Source: Nemania diffusa
Taxonomy: Eukaryota; Ascomycota; Sordariomycetes; Xylariales; Xylariaceae
Assembly (NCBI GenBank): GCA_038501195.1
Contig: JBBPUQ010000009.1
Span: 930,001-994,000 of the forward strand
Length of the DNA: 64,000 nt
Direction: 5' to 3'
This document shows positions 21,401-34,395 of this stretch, in pieces. The notes under the pieces were generated by a model. That model saw only the letters and a list, made by a program, of their open reading frames with translations. It made no database searches and was not told the DNA's origin. Every line of letters begins with the position of its first letter. Within the stretch, counting starts at the first letter, position 1. Made by a program: the position numbers and the translations under genes.

Positions 21401-23637
21401 CAGACACGGGAAACGCTAGCAGGTAATGAGATCCTTCAACCAGGTCGGTAGACACGTGAGATCGTTTCAAAGTCGCCAAGATTCAGGGTCTCGAGGTGTT
21501 TCTGCGGGATGCACGTTGTCGATAGCGCTAGCGGTCGACAAGGGGAGCGAGGATCATCGCCATTTACTTTTTGCCTTGGCAAAGCGGGTGCCCATAATAG
21601 TTGCAATATTGGCTCTACGCATAAACCCCGTGACTGAAGTCCTAAGAAGCGGTGAGTCTCAAGATTGGTCCCCGTTCATCAGCTGGCGTGTGCCATGGTG
21701 AGCAATGAATGTCCTGATAGGACGCGATTGATCGAGCTGTGTGGTATCGCCAAAGTTGAACAGGCCTCTACAACGAGCATGTGAGCAAGCTCTCCTCTGG
21801 AAGTTAGTCGGATGCTGCAGGAACAAGAAACCTCTCATATTACAGTACCTACATACTTTGAGAGGTCCACTACTAAGAGGCTGAACGTCAGGTAAGACCA
21901 TAACATATTCGGCTTAGTAGTGTAGTACCCGCGCATACATACTCAGAGGTACCTACTTGTAATGTTGTGATGCGCCTTGCGTACGTAGTTGATTCGTCGG
22001 CCCTACGGATACTACATGCGCATACAGGATGAGCAAGGAGGACTTGGATCGCTTGCGAAGATTTGGGTTTTCCTCCTATCCCTATGATAAGCGACACTGG
22101 CCGGTGCATCGATGATGAACTGAAGATTCCGTATTACTTTGTGGTCCTATTCATTAATTCCAAGTATTGCGTATCTATGTGATGTCATAGGACTGCTGTA
22201 AGAGCTTAGTCCTAATTGGAATAGATGCGTTGCTCTTGTCGAAACTTGAGAAATTGGTTCTACTTCAGATAATAGACAGGAGCTCGGGTAAGAGGTGCTA
22301 TATGATAAAAAATAACTCTTGACCTTGGTGGACTCACACATTCTGAGATATTCATTGTGAGGGCAGGACAAGAGACAGCGATAGGTATCACGAGTATAGT
22401 TATGTAAGTAGGTATTGGCATCTGTAGGACCTAGTCATTTGCTACCTATGTATTTAGTAAAACTAGGGTTGTATATACCCGTAGATGCAACGACAGCTGG
22501 GTTGTAGGGTGTATGTTTTCGTTGATCACACGATGTTAGAATTTGAAGCTGTTTGAATCAAAATAAATCTCCCAACAGAAGCTCCATCCAATTGTATCGC
22601 CTGGAAGCTCAGCTGATTAGCGTTGCTGTTACGACTGTACTTGGCCGTAATCCATCTTCAGCTGCTTGCGTAGGCGCACTTGCTTTTCTCACTAAGGGAT
22701 ACAGGTATGTGAATTAATTGAAGAATAACTTGTTAACAGATAGCATCATTGGCATTATATTAGCGGCTGATATAAGACAGTGCGGTTGACGTTAAGACGT
22801 ATGTACGCAGTAGGGCAGAGTAGGGGGACCTCGGTATGAGACCGACTTAGCACATGCATCTCATCTAAGTAGTGTACCTATGGTGCCGCGGTACTGTGTA
22901 CAGGTCGTGGTGCCGATAGCATTACACTGCGCACTGGGTAGGGTGAGGCCAATCGGAGTCTCGCAGCGGAAGGGTGACGATCTGCAACAGCAAGACTTCG
23001 GCGTCCTTACTGCGTTTGCGATAGTTAGCGGCCTTGGTACACGTTTTGGCGGCAGTGCCGGCAGACTGTATAGGTATCCCGAGTGCCTTCTACAACAGGC
23101 AAAACATCCTACGTAGGTGGGTAATAGTGATGTCGGTTCTCAGGCAACCCAGCCGCAACACGATCGATTGGTCTTCAGCAAGCGAGTTGGCGCATCTTCG
23201 GTAGCTTTGATAGATGTGTGCGGCGGTAGCCTGGGGAACCCGCGTGCCTGGGTCAAGATCGAAAATGCACGGACCAGACACCGATCATGAGATACCTAAT
23301 ATACCAGGTAGATTGGCGCGTATAGCCGATTGTATGACAGGTCAAAGCGTACACATAATGAGCACAGGGCTATATGTATACGTATGAGGCTGCAAATAAC
23401 TGCGGTGGCGAGCCGAGAAGATGTCCCCTGCATTTTAGAATATACGGTACTGTACGATGGCTGCGTATTAACATACCTATGTAGGTAGTTCAAAGGCAAG
23501 TGTGAAAGATCCGGTTTTTCTGAGTCATTCCAGACTACATTCGGAACCTAGCTGAGTGATTCTTGCCAATCAAGCTCTTGCCGCGCCATGTCTCAGGGTT
23601 GCATTATACACTGCCTGTAGCGTACATATCCATGCAT
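18466..23637. other. Gene-free region left of the LTR element
   Basis: Just over 5 kb with only short, motif-free frames on both strands. The first 250 bases are the Rcf2 leader and promoter. The rest has ordinary base composition (not the extreme A+T of the adjacent element) and scattered GTAGGTA/TACCTAC words. No tRNA, rRNA or intact gene recognised. Confidence 0.5.
19941..19962. repeat. Perfect inverted repeat, 10-bp arms
   Basis: ACATACATAC, GT spacer, GTATGTATGT: a purine-pyrimidine alternating palindrome within the gene-free region. It may be simple-sequence DNA rather than a functional site. Confidence 0.8.
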
Positions 23638-23642
23638 TGTAG
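23638..23642. repeat. Target-site duplication, left copy (TGTAG)
   Basis: TGTAG directly precedes the left terminal repeat and is matched by TGTAG directly after the right one. A 5-bp duplication is typical of retroviral-type integrases. Confidence 0.75.
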
Positions 23643-23849
23643 AAAAAGAGCTAGGGTGCAAAAGGTAGCAGTTTATTGAGAACCAAAGTATAGATGAGTA
23701 GAAGAGAAAACTAGCTAGGTCTGTGGGTGGGAGGGGTAGCTAAATAAGTAAACCAGGGCCCCAGTAGTTATAGTAGGTACAGTTTTTATATAGTAACATA
23801 AGTAAAAAGTTACTACTTAAAAGTAGCAACTATAACTAACTTTTTTACT
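23643..23849 (-). repeat. Left terminal repeat (207 bp), probably the 3' LTR
   Basis: Aligns end to end with 34184-34390 without gaps. About 27 differences, all C/T or G/A. Its inner end is more A/T-shifted than the right copy, for example CTCCCCC in the right copy reads CTTTTTT here. Confidence 0.9.
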
Positions 23850-26512
23850 ACTTCTAAACAAATAAAAGCTGCTTTTAACGAACTTTTTTTTATAGTGCTT
23901 TAACAAGTTTTAAATTTATAACTTTTTAATTATTTGATAAATTTATATTACTTTAATTTTTTACTTTTTAAACTTTTAAACTAATAATTTATTTACTTTA
24001 TTATAAGCTTTTATTTTTATTTTGTATTTTAGTTACAATAATGTTGTTTTTTTTTGTAGTAGTATTAATAAAGTTTTATAACAGCTATATATACTTTTTT
24101 ACTATAGCATAAATTAAAGTCTGTTAATTGTTAAAAAAATTTTGCTTAATAAATATTTGTATTTTAGTTTAAAAAGTATACAGCTAATTTTGAACAAACG
24201 TAAAATTTTTTTTAAGCAAAAAAGTAAAATTATTTAAATTTTTAAAAATATTTAAAAGTATAAATAAAGCAGCTACTAATATAACTAAAAGTATAAATAG
24301 TTGTAAAAGCGTTATTGTTGCAGCTTAAAATATAAAAAGTTAAAAATTAATCGCTGCTACTAAAATAATATAAAGTATAAAAAAATAAAACTTAAAAGCT
24401 GCTACTAAAGTAATATAAAATGTAAAAAATCGAAAAACAATTAGTAATTATTGCATATAAAGCAGTATAAACTTAGTTAAAACAACAAACGAAATAGTTA
24501 AAAATATAATTAATAACATTTGTATATAAAAAAGTATAAGTTTATTTGTAGCAACAGAAAAAAAAGTTAGTAAATATTATATATAAAGCTATATAAGTTT
24601 ATTAAAAGCAAAAAACTATTGTATTAATGCTTAGTATATAAAGCATAAATTGTTTTAATTAAACTAATTAATAATATATTTTTTATAAAATTAATGCTTA
24701 CAAATAAATATAACTACTTTAATTTTAATAAATATAGTTTTAATATATATAGTATAGTTTTTTTTAGTAGCTAAAGCTAAACTATTTTAGTTAAATTTTT
24801 TTTAAGTTAGTATATTTATAATAAGTAGTAAAACTAAGTACAAACGTTTTTTTTAATTTTAAAAAGCATTTAAATTTAAATAAAAAATAACTGCTTTTTT
24901 TGCAGCTACTTTAGTATAAACTTTAAATATATAAAGTTTAAATAAATTAAACTTAAAATAATTATTTAAGTTATTAAATAATTAATTACAGTAACAACAA
25001 TATTACTACTAAATACAGCATTTAGTAATAAGTTTTAGTATAAACTGTAAACTAATATTTAATACAACGTTTTAAAAAGCTACTTTTTTAAATGTAAACA
25101 AAAAAACAAATACTTAAACTATAAAAAATAATAGTTAAAATAATAGTTATAGTTAAAAAAATTAAAACTAAGTATTAATAGCAGTAAGTTTATAAAATAT
25201 ACTATACAAATAAAAAAAAACAGCTGTTTATAAATAAATAAAAAAAAAAGCAAACTTAAATATAAATTATTTATTATAAGTTGCTAGTTATAAATAAAAA
25301 AAAGTGAAATTAAGTTTAAACGCAAAAAATATAGCGTAAGTTGTTTTAAAGCAACAAGTTTTTTAAGCATTAATAGCGTTAGTAAATATATTAAAACGTT
25401 AAAAACTATTATTTATATTAATAGCTTTAAAATTTATTTAAAAGTAAAGCTTTTTAATATTTTTTAACGTTTTAACAGTATTTTAAACAGATTTAATATA
25501 AGTAAAATTTAACTAAATAAAATAAAAGTGCTACTTAATATTAAAAAAAGTTATATTTTTAATTTTTAGCAAATTTTTAAGTATAAAATATCTGTTAAAA
25601 AAAAACTCAATGTTTTTTTAAAATTTACTAACTAGTATATTTTTAAGTTCTTTAAATAAATCAGTACGTTTAAAAAAATTGTTAAATTGTTAAAAACTAA
25701 ACACTATAGTTTTTTGTTTAATATATACTGCTTACGTTATATAAAAAAAAAATATAAGCTTAAATTCTTTGTATTTATTAAAAATATAAAACAAATTAAT
25801 AACAAAGTTTTTAAAGTTTACTGCAAAATTGTACTTTTTTTTAAAACAAAAATAATATTTTAAATAAACTTTATAATAAATTTATAACAAGCTAATATAA
25901 TAAAAACTATTAAAACTTAATATAAAAGTAAAAATAAAGTTAAAACAAACATTTATAATTTTATTAATATAAAAAAAAAAAAAAAAAAAGTAAAAAGCGG
26001 GTATACAATTATAAAAAAAGTTTGAAATATTAGCTTTAATTATATAATAAAAGCAAGCAAAAATATTTATGTTTAAAAAAAGTTAACAACTATTAAACCA
26101 AATAATAGTAAAATCGTATACTTATTTTAAAGTTAAGTTGTTTTTTACTATTAAAATAAAGTTCCACTTAATATTAAATAATAACTTTTTTATAGCAGTT
26201 ACTGTACTAAGTTTAAATAAAGTTATTTGAAGTATAAAATAATATTTAATATAATTTTAATTATTTATAGTTTTTAAATAAAAACGTATACTGAAATAGT
26301 TGTTTAAAGTAGTTGTAATAATAGTACATAATATATATTTTAAAGAACTAAAAAACAGTTTAACAAAAATAAAGTTTCGACTAAATTGAAAGTTTATATT
26401 AAAAAGCAAATATTAGCTTAAACAAGCTTTTAAAAAAAAGTCTGTTGTTATACTTATAACAGCAGCTAAAAACAATAACAGTATAAAACAAAATAATAAT
26501 ATAAATAAAAAG

Positions 26513-26648
26513 AATATTTACTAGCTAAGCTAATACAAATAAATAAAATAACTATTAGCTAAGTTAATACAAACAAAAAAAATAACTACTAACTAAACTA
26601 ATGTAAACAAAAAAAATAACTATTAGCTAAACTAATATAAACGAAAAT
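26513..26648. repeat. Tandem repeat, four 34-bp units, inside the element
   Basis: Units start at 26513, 26547, 26581 and 26615. The unit is close to AATAACTATTAGCTAA then GTTAATACAAACAAAAAA. The first unit is the most diverged, and unit differences are mostly A/G or C/T. Probably an ancestral tandem array of the retrotransposon. Confidence 0.75.
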
Positions 26649-26989
26649 TTTTAAAATATAACAAATAAAAAAGTTAACAATAAAAAAACTGAAATAAATA
26701 AAAATAATTGCTAATATAACTAAAAAGTAACAAATATAAATGTAATATAAGTATTAACATTAATAAGTTAAAAAATTATAATAAAAATAAACGTTTAATA
26801 AAAAAAAAAAGAAAAAAAAATAAAAGTTGTAAATAAAAAAGTATAAAATAAATAAAACTTTTACTAATTTTTTTAAGTAATTACTGCTATAGTTTAATAA
26901 ATACTCGTATGCTTTTTTATTGTTTTTAGCAAATACTTGCGTACTTTTTTATTGCAATCAAACAGTTACTAGTTAAATTAGCAATAACA

Positions 26990-27215
26990 CTTAAGTACTT
27001 TTTTAAATTATTTACTTTGTTGTAAGTACTAAAGTACTTAAATACTTAAAAATCACTTAAATTATTTACTTTACTATAAGTACTTAAGTACTTTGAACTA
27101 TTTACTAAATTATAAACATTTAAATATTTAAATACTTAATTTAACTTAAGTTGTTTAACAAAATAAATATTTAAGTGCTTAAATTATTTACTTAGTTGTA
27201 AGTTTATTTACTAAT
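26990..27215. repeat. Irregular AAGTACTTAA-rich repeat block inside the element
   Basis: Several imperfect copies of AATTATTTACTT followed by AAGTACTTAAGTACTT-like words. Spacing is irregular, so unit length is not fixed. Confidence 0.5.
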
Positions 27216-30200
27216 ATAAACACATTTTATTTATAACAAACTGTTTATTTAAATAGTAGTATAAAATTATTAAATTGTTTAATATAACTATTTCTAAGCT
27301 TAAAAAGTTTTAAAAAGTTTTTATAATAAATATAAATAAATATAACAGTACTGTTTAAATTAACAAGCTAAAACAAAGCTTTTTTAGCTTTTTTATAAAT
27401 TATAAATAAACTTTTTTAACGCAGTAACAGTTTTTTAAGTTTGTTTTTTTATAAAACTATAGCAAAGTTTTTTATTAATAACTCTTGCTTTTTTACTAAA
27501 TAAACATATTTACAAAAGTTTTTTTTAACAGTTATATCTTTATTAATGTTTTTTTAACAACACTATAGCTTAAATATATAATTTATATACAACTTATTTA
27601 GTTATTTTAAAGTTAATAACACAAATGTTCTATTTGCTAAAACAGATCTAAGTTTTTTTTTTTTAGTACAAAAATAATATATTTTATACTTTTTTTTAAA
27701 TAAACAATTATATAAAATTTTAAATAAAATATAGTTTACTTTAACTATAAATCAAAAATTTATTAACACAATAACTTTAAGTAATAGTATGTTTTATTTT
27801 TTAATTATAATGTTTTTTAACCCAATTGTAAGTTTAAATAGTATTAGTTGTAATATTTTGTAATATATTTTCATTATTTTAGTAAATTTATAAAATTTTA
27901 AAAAGCCGTTTACAATTTTAAATCTAATTTTTTTTAAGTACTAGTACAATTTATTAAAAATAAAAGCGCTTTTAAAATTTAAATAATAACTTAAAAAAGT
28001 TGTACTAACTTTTTACTTTTAAGTTAATATTATATATATAGCTATAAAAGCTTTAGTATTTTTTGTTAATTTTGCTTAAATAAATCTACTAAAATAGTTA
28101 ACTATAAAAAAAAAGTAGCAATTTTTAACAGCTGTAAAAAAAAAAGATTCTACAAAATCAACTATAATAATTTAAAATAGTACATATATTATAATTAATA
28201 ATAAAAAAGTTTTAAGCTTTTTTAAGCTAAACTTTACATACTATAAACAGTTTAAGTAATAGTTTTATATATTTATTGTTATTGTAAGCTAGTAAACAAA
28301 CTAACTAAAGTACTAAAGCGTAAATAACAGAAAAAAATAACCAGCTTTATTATAAGCTATTTTTAAAACTTAAAAAACATTAGTTTTACAAAAACATTTT
28401 TTTTAAACTCTTTTTTAGTAATATTTAAGTCGATTATTTATTAACTTATATTTTTTTACTTTATTAACAAAAACTTAACTATTAATATAATTCTACTAAT
28501 TAAAAGTACTTGTAAAAAAAAAAAGCATAATATTAAAGTATTATAAATCAAATAAATATTTGAACCAACTTTTTTAAGTTTTAATAATAGTCGATATAAA
28601 TATAGCATTTAAAATATTAAAAAAGTTTTTAAAAAACTTTTTAATAATAAAGTCAAGATTTTTTTTACTATTAAACTAAATAATAAAAAAACAAATAGTA
28701 AAATTAAAAGTTATAGCAATTTTCCCGCTAGTTAATAAACATTTAGCTTTTTTTCTAAGTATTTTTAACAGCAGCTTTTAATATTTGCCTGATTTATTTT
28801 TTTATACTTAAATTTTATTTTAATTTATAGAACTAAAATTTAAAGCATTAAATACACTTTTGCAATTATTATTAAAAAAAATAGTTTTTAATAAAGCGTT
28901 AATAGTTTTGTTTTTTTTTTTTTTAATATATTTAATATTAACATTTATAACTTTAAGTTTAAATATTTATCGAGCATAAATATTTTTATAATACACTAAG
29001 TCTAAAAAATAAGTAAAAAGTATATAATTTATATAAATTATAAACCTAATTTCTAAAAAATTTAAAAAATAGTGTAAATATTTTTAAACAAATTTTATAA
29101 TAGCTAAAAGTTTTTTTTTGTAAGTGCTATAATTACGTTAAAATTTTATAAATAAAAAGCTATTATAAACTAAAAAAATATTTATGCTTTTTTGTTTTTA
29201 AAAAATTACAATTTCTATTTTATAGCTTAAAACGTTAATATAAATATTATAAAAAAAGTCAAATTAATATTTATAAATTATTAGTACAGCTAAAACTTGC
29301 TTTTTTAATAGCTCAAAAAATAAAGCTTTATTTTTTTTTTATTATTAAAAAACATTTTTAGTAAATTAAATAAATAGCTAAAACATTTTAAAACAGTTTT
29401 TTATTTACTTTTAAATAAAACTTAAAGCTTTAAAAAAAAATTTTATACTAGTTTATATTATAAGTACAAACTAGTTTGTTAATTTATTGCATTTTTTTTT
29501 TATAACTTTAATAATATTATAAATATAATAAACAACTTTTAAAATAACAATTTTTTTGCAGCTTAATTAAATTTTTTTAAATAAAAGTTTAAACTTTGTT
29601 TACTTTAAACGTAAAAAAAAATAATTTTATATAAACATTTACTATTTTTTAAAAAAAGCGTAAATAAAAAACATATTATTTATATAGTAAATTAATAAAG
29701 TTAAACTTCTAAATATTTAAAGCAACAAAAAAAATTTTTCTGTTAAAAGTTTTAAAATAACTTTTATAGCTAATACTATTGCTTTAGTTATTAAAAAGCT
29801 TACAGTTTATAAACTTTAAAACATTTTTATAAGTTGTAACTAAAAAAAACTAAGTATATTAAATATAAAAACTTTGTATATATTTAAGTATAATAATATA
29901 GTTCAATATATATATTTTAAATTAAACATTAAAAACAAGCTTACTTAAAAGTTTAAAAAGTATTAATATATATTTTTTATAAAAGTAATAAATATATTAA
30001 ATATGTTTTTTTCAACATTTTTATAATTAAATATTAATTAAAGCTTAGTTAAAAAGTTTAAATAATAAAAATTTTTATTAACTAAAACAAGTTAGCTTAA
30101 TTAGTTTAATAATTTTTTATTAATAGTTATAATTGATTTATATATACTTGTATTAATACTTTTTTGTACTAAACAGTTTAACTAATATTTCTACAAAACT

Positions 30201-33200
30201 GTTTAAAACTTTCGCTTTAATTTATTTTATAGTTTTACGCTTAGTTTTAGTTATACTTTATAAATATATAAATTTATAGCTTTTATATTTACAATATTTA
30301 AAACATTAAAACTTTAATAAATATAAATAATATATATAACTTTAGTTTTTAAATAGTTAAAAACTAAAAAGCTTAAATAAACACTAGAAAAATTAAACCA
30401 CTTTTTAATAGTATTATTGGACATTTTGTTCTAAAAAACTATTCGACAAGCTTATAAACGTTTGTTTGTAAAAAATAAAACAAAAAGTTAACAATTTTTA
30501 AGTTTATATTTCAAACTCTGCTTTTTTTTAGTAACACAATAACTAGCAAAAAGTTTTTCTGTATTAATAATTATTAAAAAAAATATAAAAAACTAATAAG
30601 CAGCTAATTAAAAAGCTTTTAAATTAACCCAAAGTTTATAGCAATTTTACTACTTATATATATAAAAAATAAACTATTTTAAAATACTTAAATTAGTAAA
30701 TAAAAAATAAATAATAAATAAGTTTAATTAAATAAATTAGTTAAAAAAACTAATATATTTAAAAAAATATATAAAATTAAACAGTTTTTTAATTTAATAA
30801 TATAGTTAAAACTATATAGCTAGTTTTTTAAATTATTTTTATTTTTATTTGTTTTAATATTTAAATAATCTTTAATATTTTTTAATAATTTATTATTAGT
30901 TTTATTTTCGTTTAATTTTATATTAAGTTTAAGCTTATTTATAACAGTATATAAATTTAACTTTAAAAATAGTTTATTACAAAAAAATAAAAAGTAATAA
31001 CTTGTAAAAAAAGCTATTAAAAAACTTTTAATTTATACTTAAATTTTATTAACATTTTTGTTTTTAATTTACAAAAAGCTTAATTTAATATTTAAAAAAA
31101 CTACTATATTTTAAAGCTATAAAAAACTTAAAATAATACTAAAAAAGTTATTTCTTAAAAGCTAAAAAGATTTAAACTATACAATAGCTTATATAGTTTT
31201 TTAAATAACATTAATACAAATAAATATAATTATATATTAACAAACAAACAAAACTGCTTTAATAAATGTTTTAACAAATAATTTGCTAAGTTTTATATTA
31301 AACAGTTTAAAACGAAAAATTTTCAGTTTTTTATATAAACTATTTAAAAATATATTAATGTTTAAGCTTTAATTTGCTTAAGCTAAATTACTAGCTAGAA
31401 CTATAAATACTATTTTAAAACTATTATTAAACTTAATAGTAAAAATAAAGTAGTAAGCTATATTAATAAAACATACTAAAGCTATTATATATAAAGTAAT
31501 ATTGTTTATTTTATGTTTATAGTTTAACTTAGTTATATAGTTCAACTTGTATTTAGCAGTAGCGATTTTTTTAGCTTTTTTTTAAGCTTTAATAATTATT
31601 TATATAGTTATATACTTTATAGCAGCAAAGCTTTTAAAGCTAACTTAAAATAAATTAAAAAAACTAAAAAAAACTTAGATTTAATCAGTTAACTTTTTTT
31701 AATTAAAAAAGCTTTTATTTTAACAACTATAAATTTTTTAGAAACTTTGTTTTTATTAAAGCACAGAACTAGTTTAAATGCTAACTTTAGTACTTTTTTT
31801 TTTAACTAGGTTTAAAAAGCTATTAATAAAAATAGCAGTTTTAGCTGCTGCTTTTTATTATTTAGTAGCTTTTTTGACTGCTTTAATCAAAAGTACTATT
31901 AAATAAAAAACTTGCAATTGCAAATTTTCTTTAAAATCTCTATTTTTTTAACACTTATAACTAATTAAACTAAAAGTTTAAATAAATAATAATATATAAA
32001 GTAGTACTAATGCTTTAGTAAATAAGTTGTTTTTTTTTGCTTTTTTTGTGCAAAGTTAGCAACAGTAAAAACTAACATAAAAATTTGCAGCTAACTTTAC
32101 TTCTGCTAAAACAATCATACTATTAATAGATTTATTACAAAAAATAACAAATGTACATTTATATTAATTAATATATATAAAAGCTTTATTAAATGTAAAA
32201 ATAAATATAGCTAACTTAGTTTAAAAAAACTTAAATAAATATAAAAAGTAATTTATTAAAAGTTAAGCTAATAAAAAGTTTACTATAGTATTTTTTACTT
32301 TATTAATAAAATTTTTTAAATAATTTTGCTTTTAAGCTTAAAAAGCATTACTATTAAAAACAGTATAGTTTAGTTTAATATAACTAGTTTTGCTATAGCA
32401 AAAACAAACTTGTGTTCAAGCTATAACTTGTTTTTGTTTGTTAATTAAAAAATGTTTAAACAACTTTTAAAGCGAAAGTTTTTAAAATATAAAAGTTTAA
32501 TTAGCACTAGTAGCAATAATAATATTATAACTAATAAAACTTATATATATAAATACTTTGCTTTTATTTACAAAAAAACTAGCAGTTAAAAATAATAAAG
32601 CAAAAATTAGCAATCAAAAAAAAAAAGTTTTTTTTTTATTTTAAATAGTATACAAAAATACTTGCTAAAAAGGCTTAAAGTTACTAACTTATTTTGCAAA
32701 AACAATATTAACAGCTATAAAAAAGTACATGCTTAATAAAACAAATATATTAAAATAGAACATATTTAAAAAAAATTAAGTACTAAATAGTATTGTTATT
32801 AAAACTATTTTTAAATAAAATTTAACAAAAACTTAATTAACAAATAGTTTTATTATAAAATAAATAACTTTTTTTATTATTTTTATATAAAGTTTTTTAG
32901 TTTGCTTTTTTTAAACAAAAAGTTAACTTTTAAAAATTTACTAACTATTTTAAATTATTTTAAAACAGTTATTTAAAGAAATTTTTTTAAAAGCGTTTTT
33001 TTTAGTTAATTTAAACTTAAGCTTATTATTATATAAACTGTTTACAAACAACTTAACTACTGTTTTTAAAATAAAAAGCTCAAAAAAGTTAAAAGAAGTT
33101 TTATTTAAAGTTAACTTTTTAAATATATTATAACTACTTATATAAGCTAAAAAAGCTTAAATATAATAATAATAAACAGCAAAAAACTTATTACTACTTT

Positions 33201-34167
33201 GTTTTAAGCTTTAAAAATTATTAGCAGAAAATAATAAAAAGCTATTTATTAGCTAAACTAGAAATTATTTTTTTAGAGCAGTTTTTACAAAATTAAGCTT
33301 AGTTTTTTTAATAATACGTTTTTAAGCTTTTAAAAAAAAGTTTTAAAAAATAAAAAAGCTGTTAATAAATACTGCAGCTTTATTTTTACAAAATATATTA
33401 ATAGTTTTAATAATTTTTAAATAATTAACAATTTTAGTTTGCTAAAACTTTTATTTGACTTTTTGTAGCTAATAAGTAGTAAAAGCTTTACTATTAAATC
33501 GTTTACAATTTAATAAATTGAAAAAACGTTCAAAGCATTAAATAAAAGCTACAAAAAACTAACTAGCACTAAACTTTCTACTTTTAGTAAAAGTATTATT
33601 AGCTAACAAAAAAAAACAAACACTTAATCTATATATTAAGTTTTTACTAAAAACAGATTTATTTTTATATATAAAAGTTTGTTTATTTATAACTAAATAT
33701 TTTAAGTTAAAAAGTAATTATACAAATTAGTTAATATAAATTATAAAATAAATTTTAAACAAATAAAATTTGCGCAATATATTTAAAATATGTTTAATAT
33801 AAAAAAGTAAATAATTAAATAAAAAATAACTATAATAAATAAAAACAAAACTAAACAATTTTATTTATATTTATAGTACTTTTAGTAAATTTAATAAAAA
33901 AAATAATTTACTTAGTACTAATTTAGCAATTAACTAAGTAGTTTAATTTATGTTTAAATTTTAAAAATATAAAAAAAACAATAAGTTTAAAGCAATATTT
34001 ATAAAGTAGTTTAATATAGTTAAAATAAACTCTAATATATATACAACAACAGTAGTACAGTAATGTTAAAATAATTAGCTAGTTTTTTTTCTGCAAAAAT
34101 CAACTAAAGTTATAAAAAGTACTAAAAAATAAAAAACAAAAGTTACAAAAAATAGCAGTATTAATTG

Positions 34168-34184
34168 CCTCACCGAAAACACCA
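34168..34184 (-). other. Candidate primer-binding site of the element
   Basis: On the minus strand TGGTGTTTTCGGTGAGG begins at the inner edge of the right terminal repeat. TGG-initial sequences next to the 5' LTR pair with the CCA end of a tRNA. Here the complement would be a tRNA ending CGAAAAC-A-CCA. It is less A/T-shifted than the rest of the interior. Confidence 0.45.
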
Positions 34185-34390
34185 AAAAGAGTTAGGGTAC
34201 AAAAGGTAGCAGTTTATTAAGAACCAAAGTGTAGATGAGTAAAAAAAAAAACTAGCTAGGTCTGTAGGTGGGAGGGGTGGCCAGGTAAGTAAACCAGGGC
34301 CCCAGTAGTTATGGCAGGTACAGTTTTCATATAGTGACATAAGTAGGAAGTCACTACTCAAAAGTAGCAACTATGACCAACTCCCCCACT
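34184..34390 (-). repeat. Right terminal repeat (207 bp), probably the 5' LTR
   Basis: Gap-free partner of 23643-23849. Ends are AAAAAGAG and CCCCCACT on the plus strand, not the usual TG/CA. Retains more G/C at its outer end than the left copy. Confidence 0.9.
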
Positions 34391-34395
34391 TGTAG
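34391..34395. repeat. Target-site duplication, right copy (TGTAG)
   Basis: Matches TGTAG at 23638-23642, immediately outside the right terminal repeat. Confidence 0.75.

Larger units (their letters stand above)
23643..34390 (-). mobile_element. Degenerate LTR retrotransposon, heavily RIP-mutated
   Basis: A 10,748-bp insertion bounded by 207-bp direct terminal repeats and a 5-bp TGTAG duplication. The interior (about 23,850-34,150) is almost entirely A and T, rich in TA and TTTAAA words and with no open frame of 60 or more codons, so gag and pol can no longer be read. The A+T extreme starts and stops at the terminal repeats. The terminal repeats differ only by transitions, which fits repeat-induced point mutation. 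A candidate minus-strand primer-binding site next to the right repeat suggests the element reads on the minus strand. Superfamily (Gypsy or Copia) cannot be decided. The call rests on structure, not on proteins. Confidence 0.85.

Noticed and set aside
23660..23720. Possibility that the AT-rich block is a centromere or mitochondrial insertion
   Set aside because: Exact 207-bp terminal repeats and a matching 5-bp duplication identify an inserted LTR element. No mitochondrial gene is seen.
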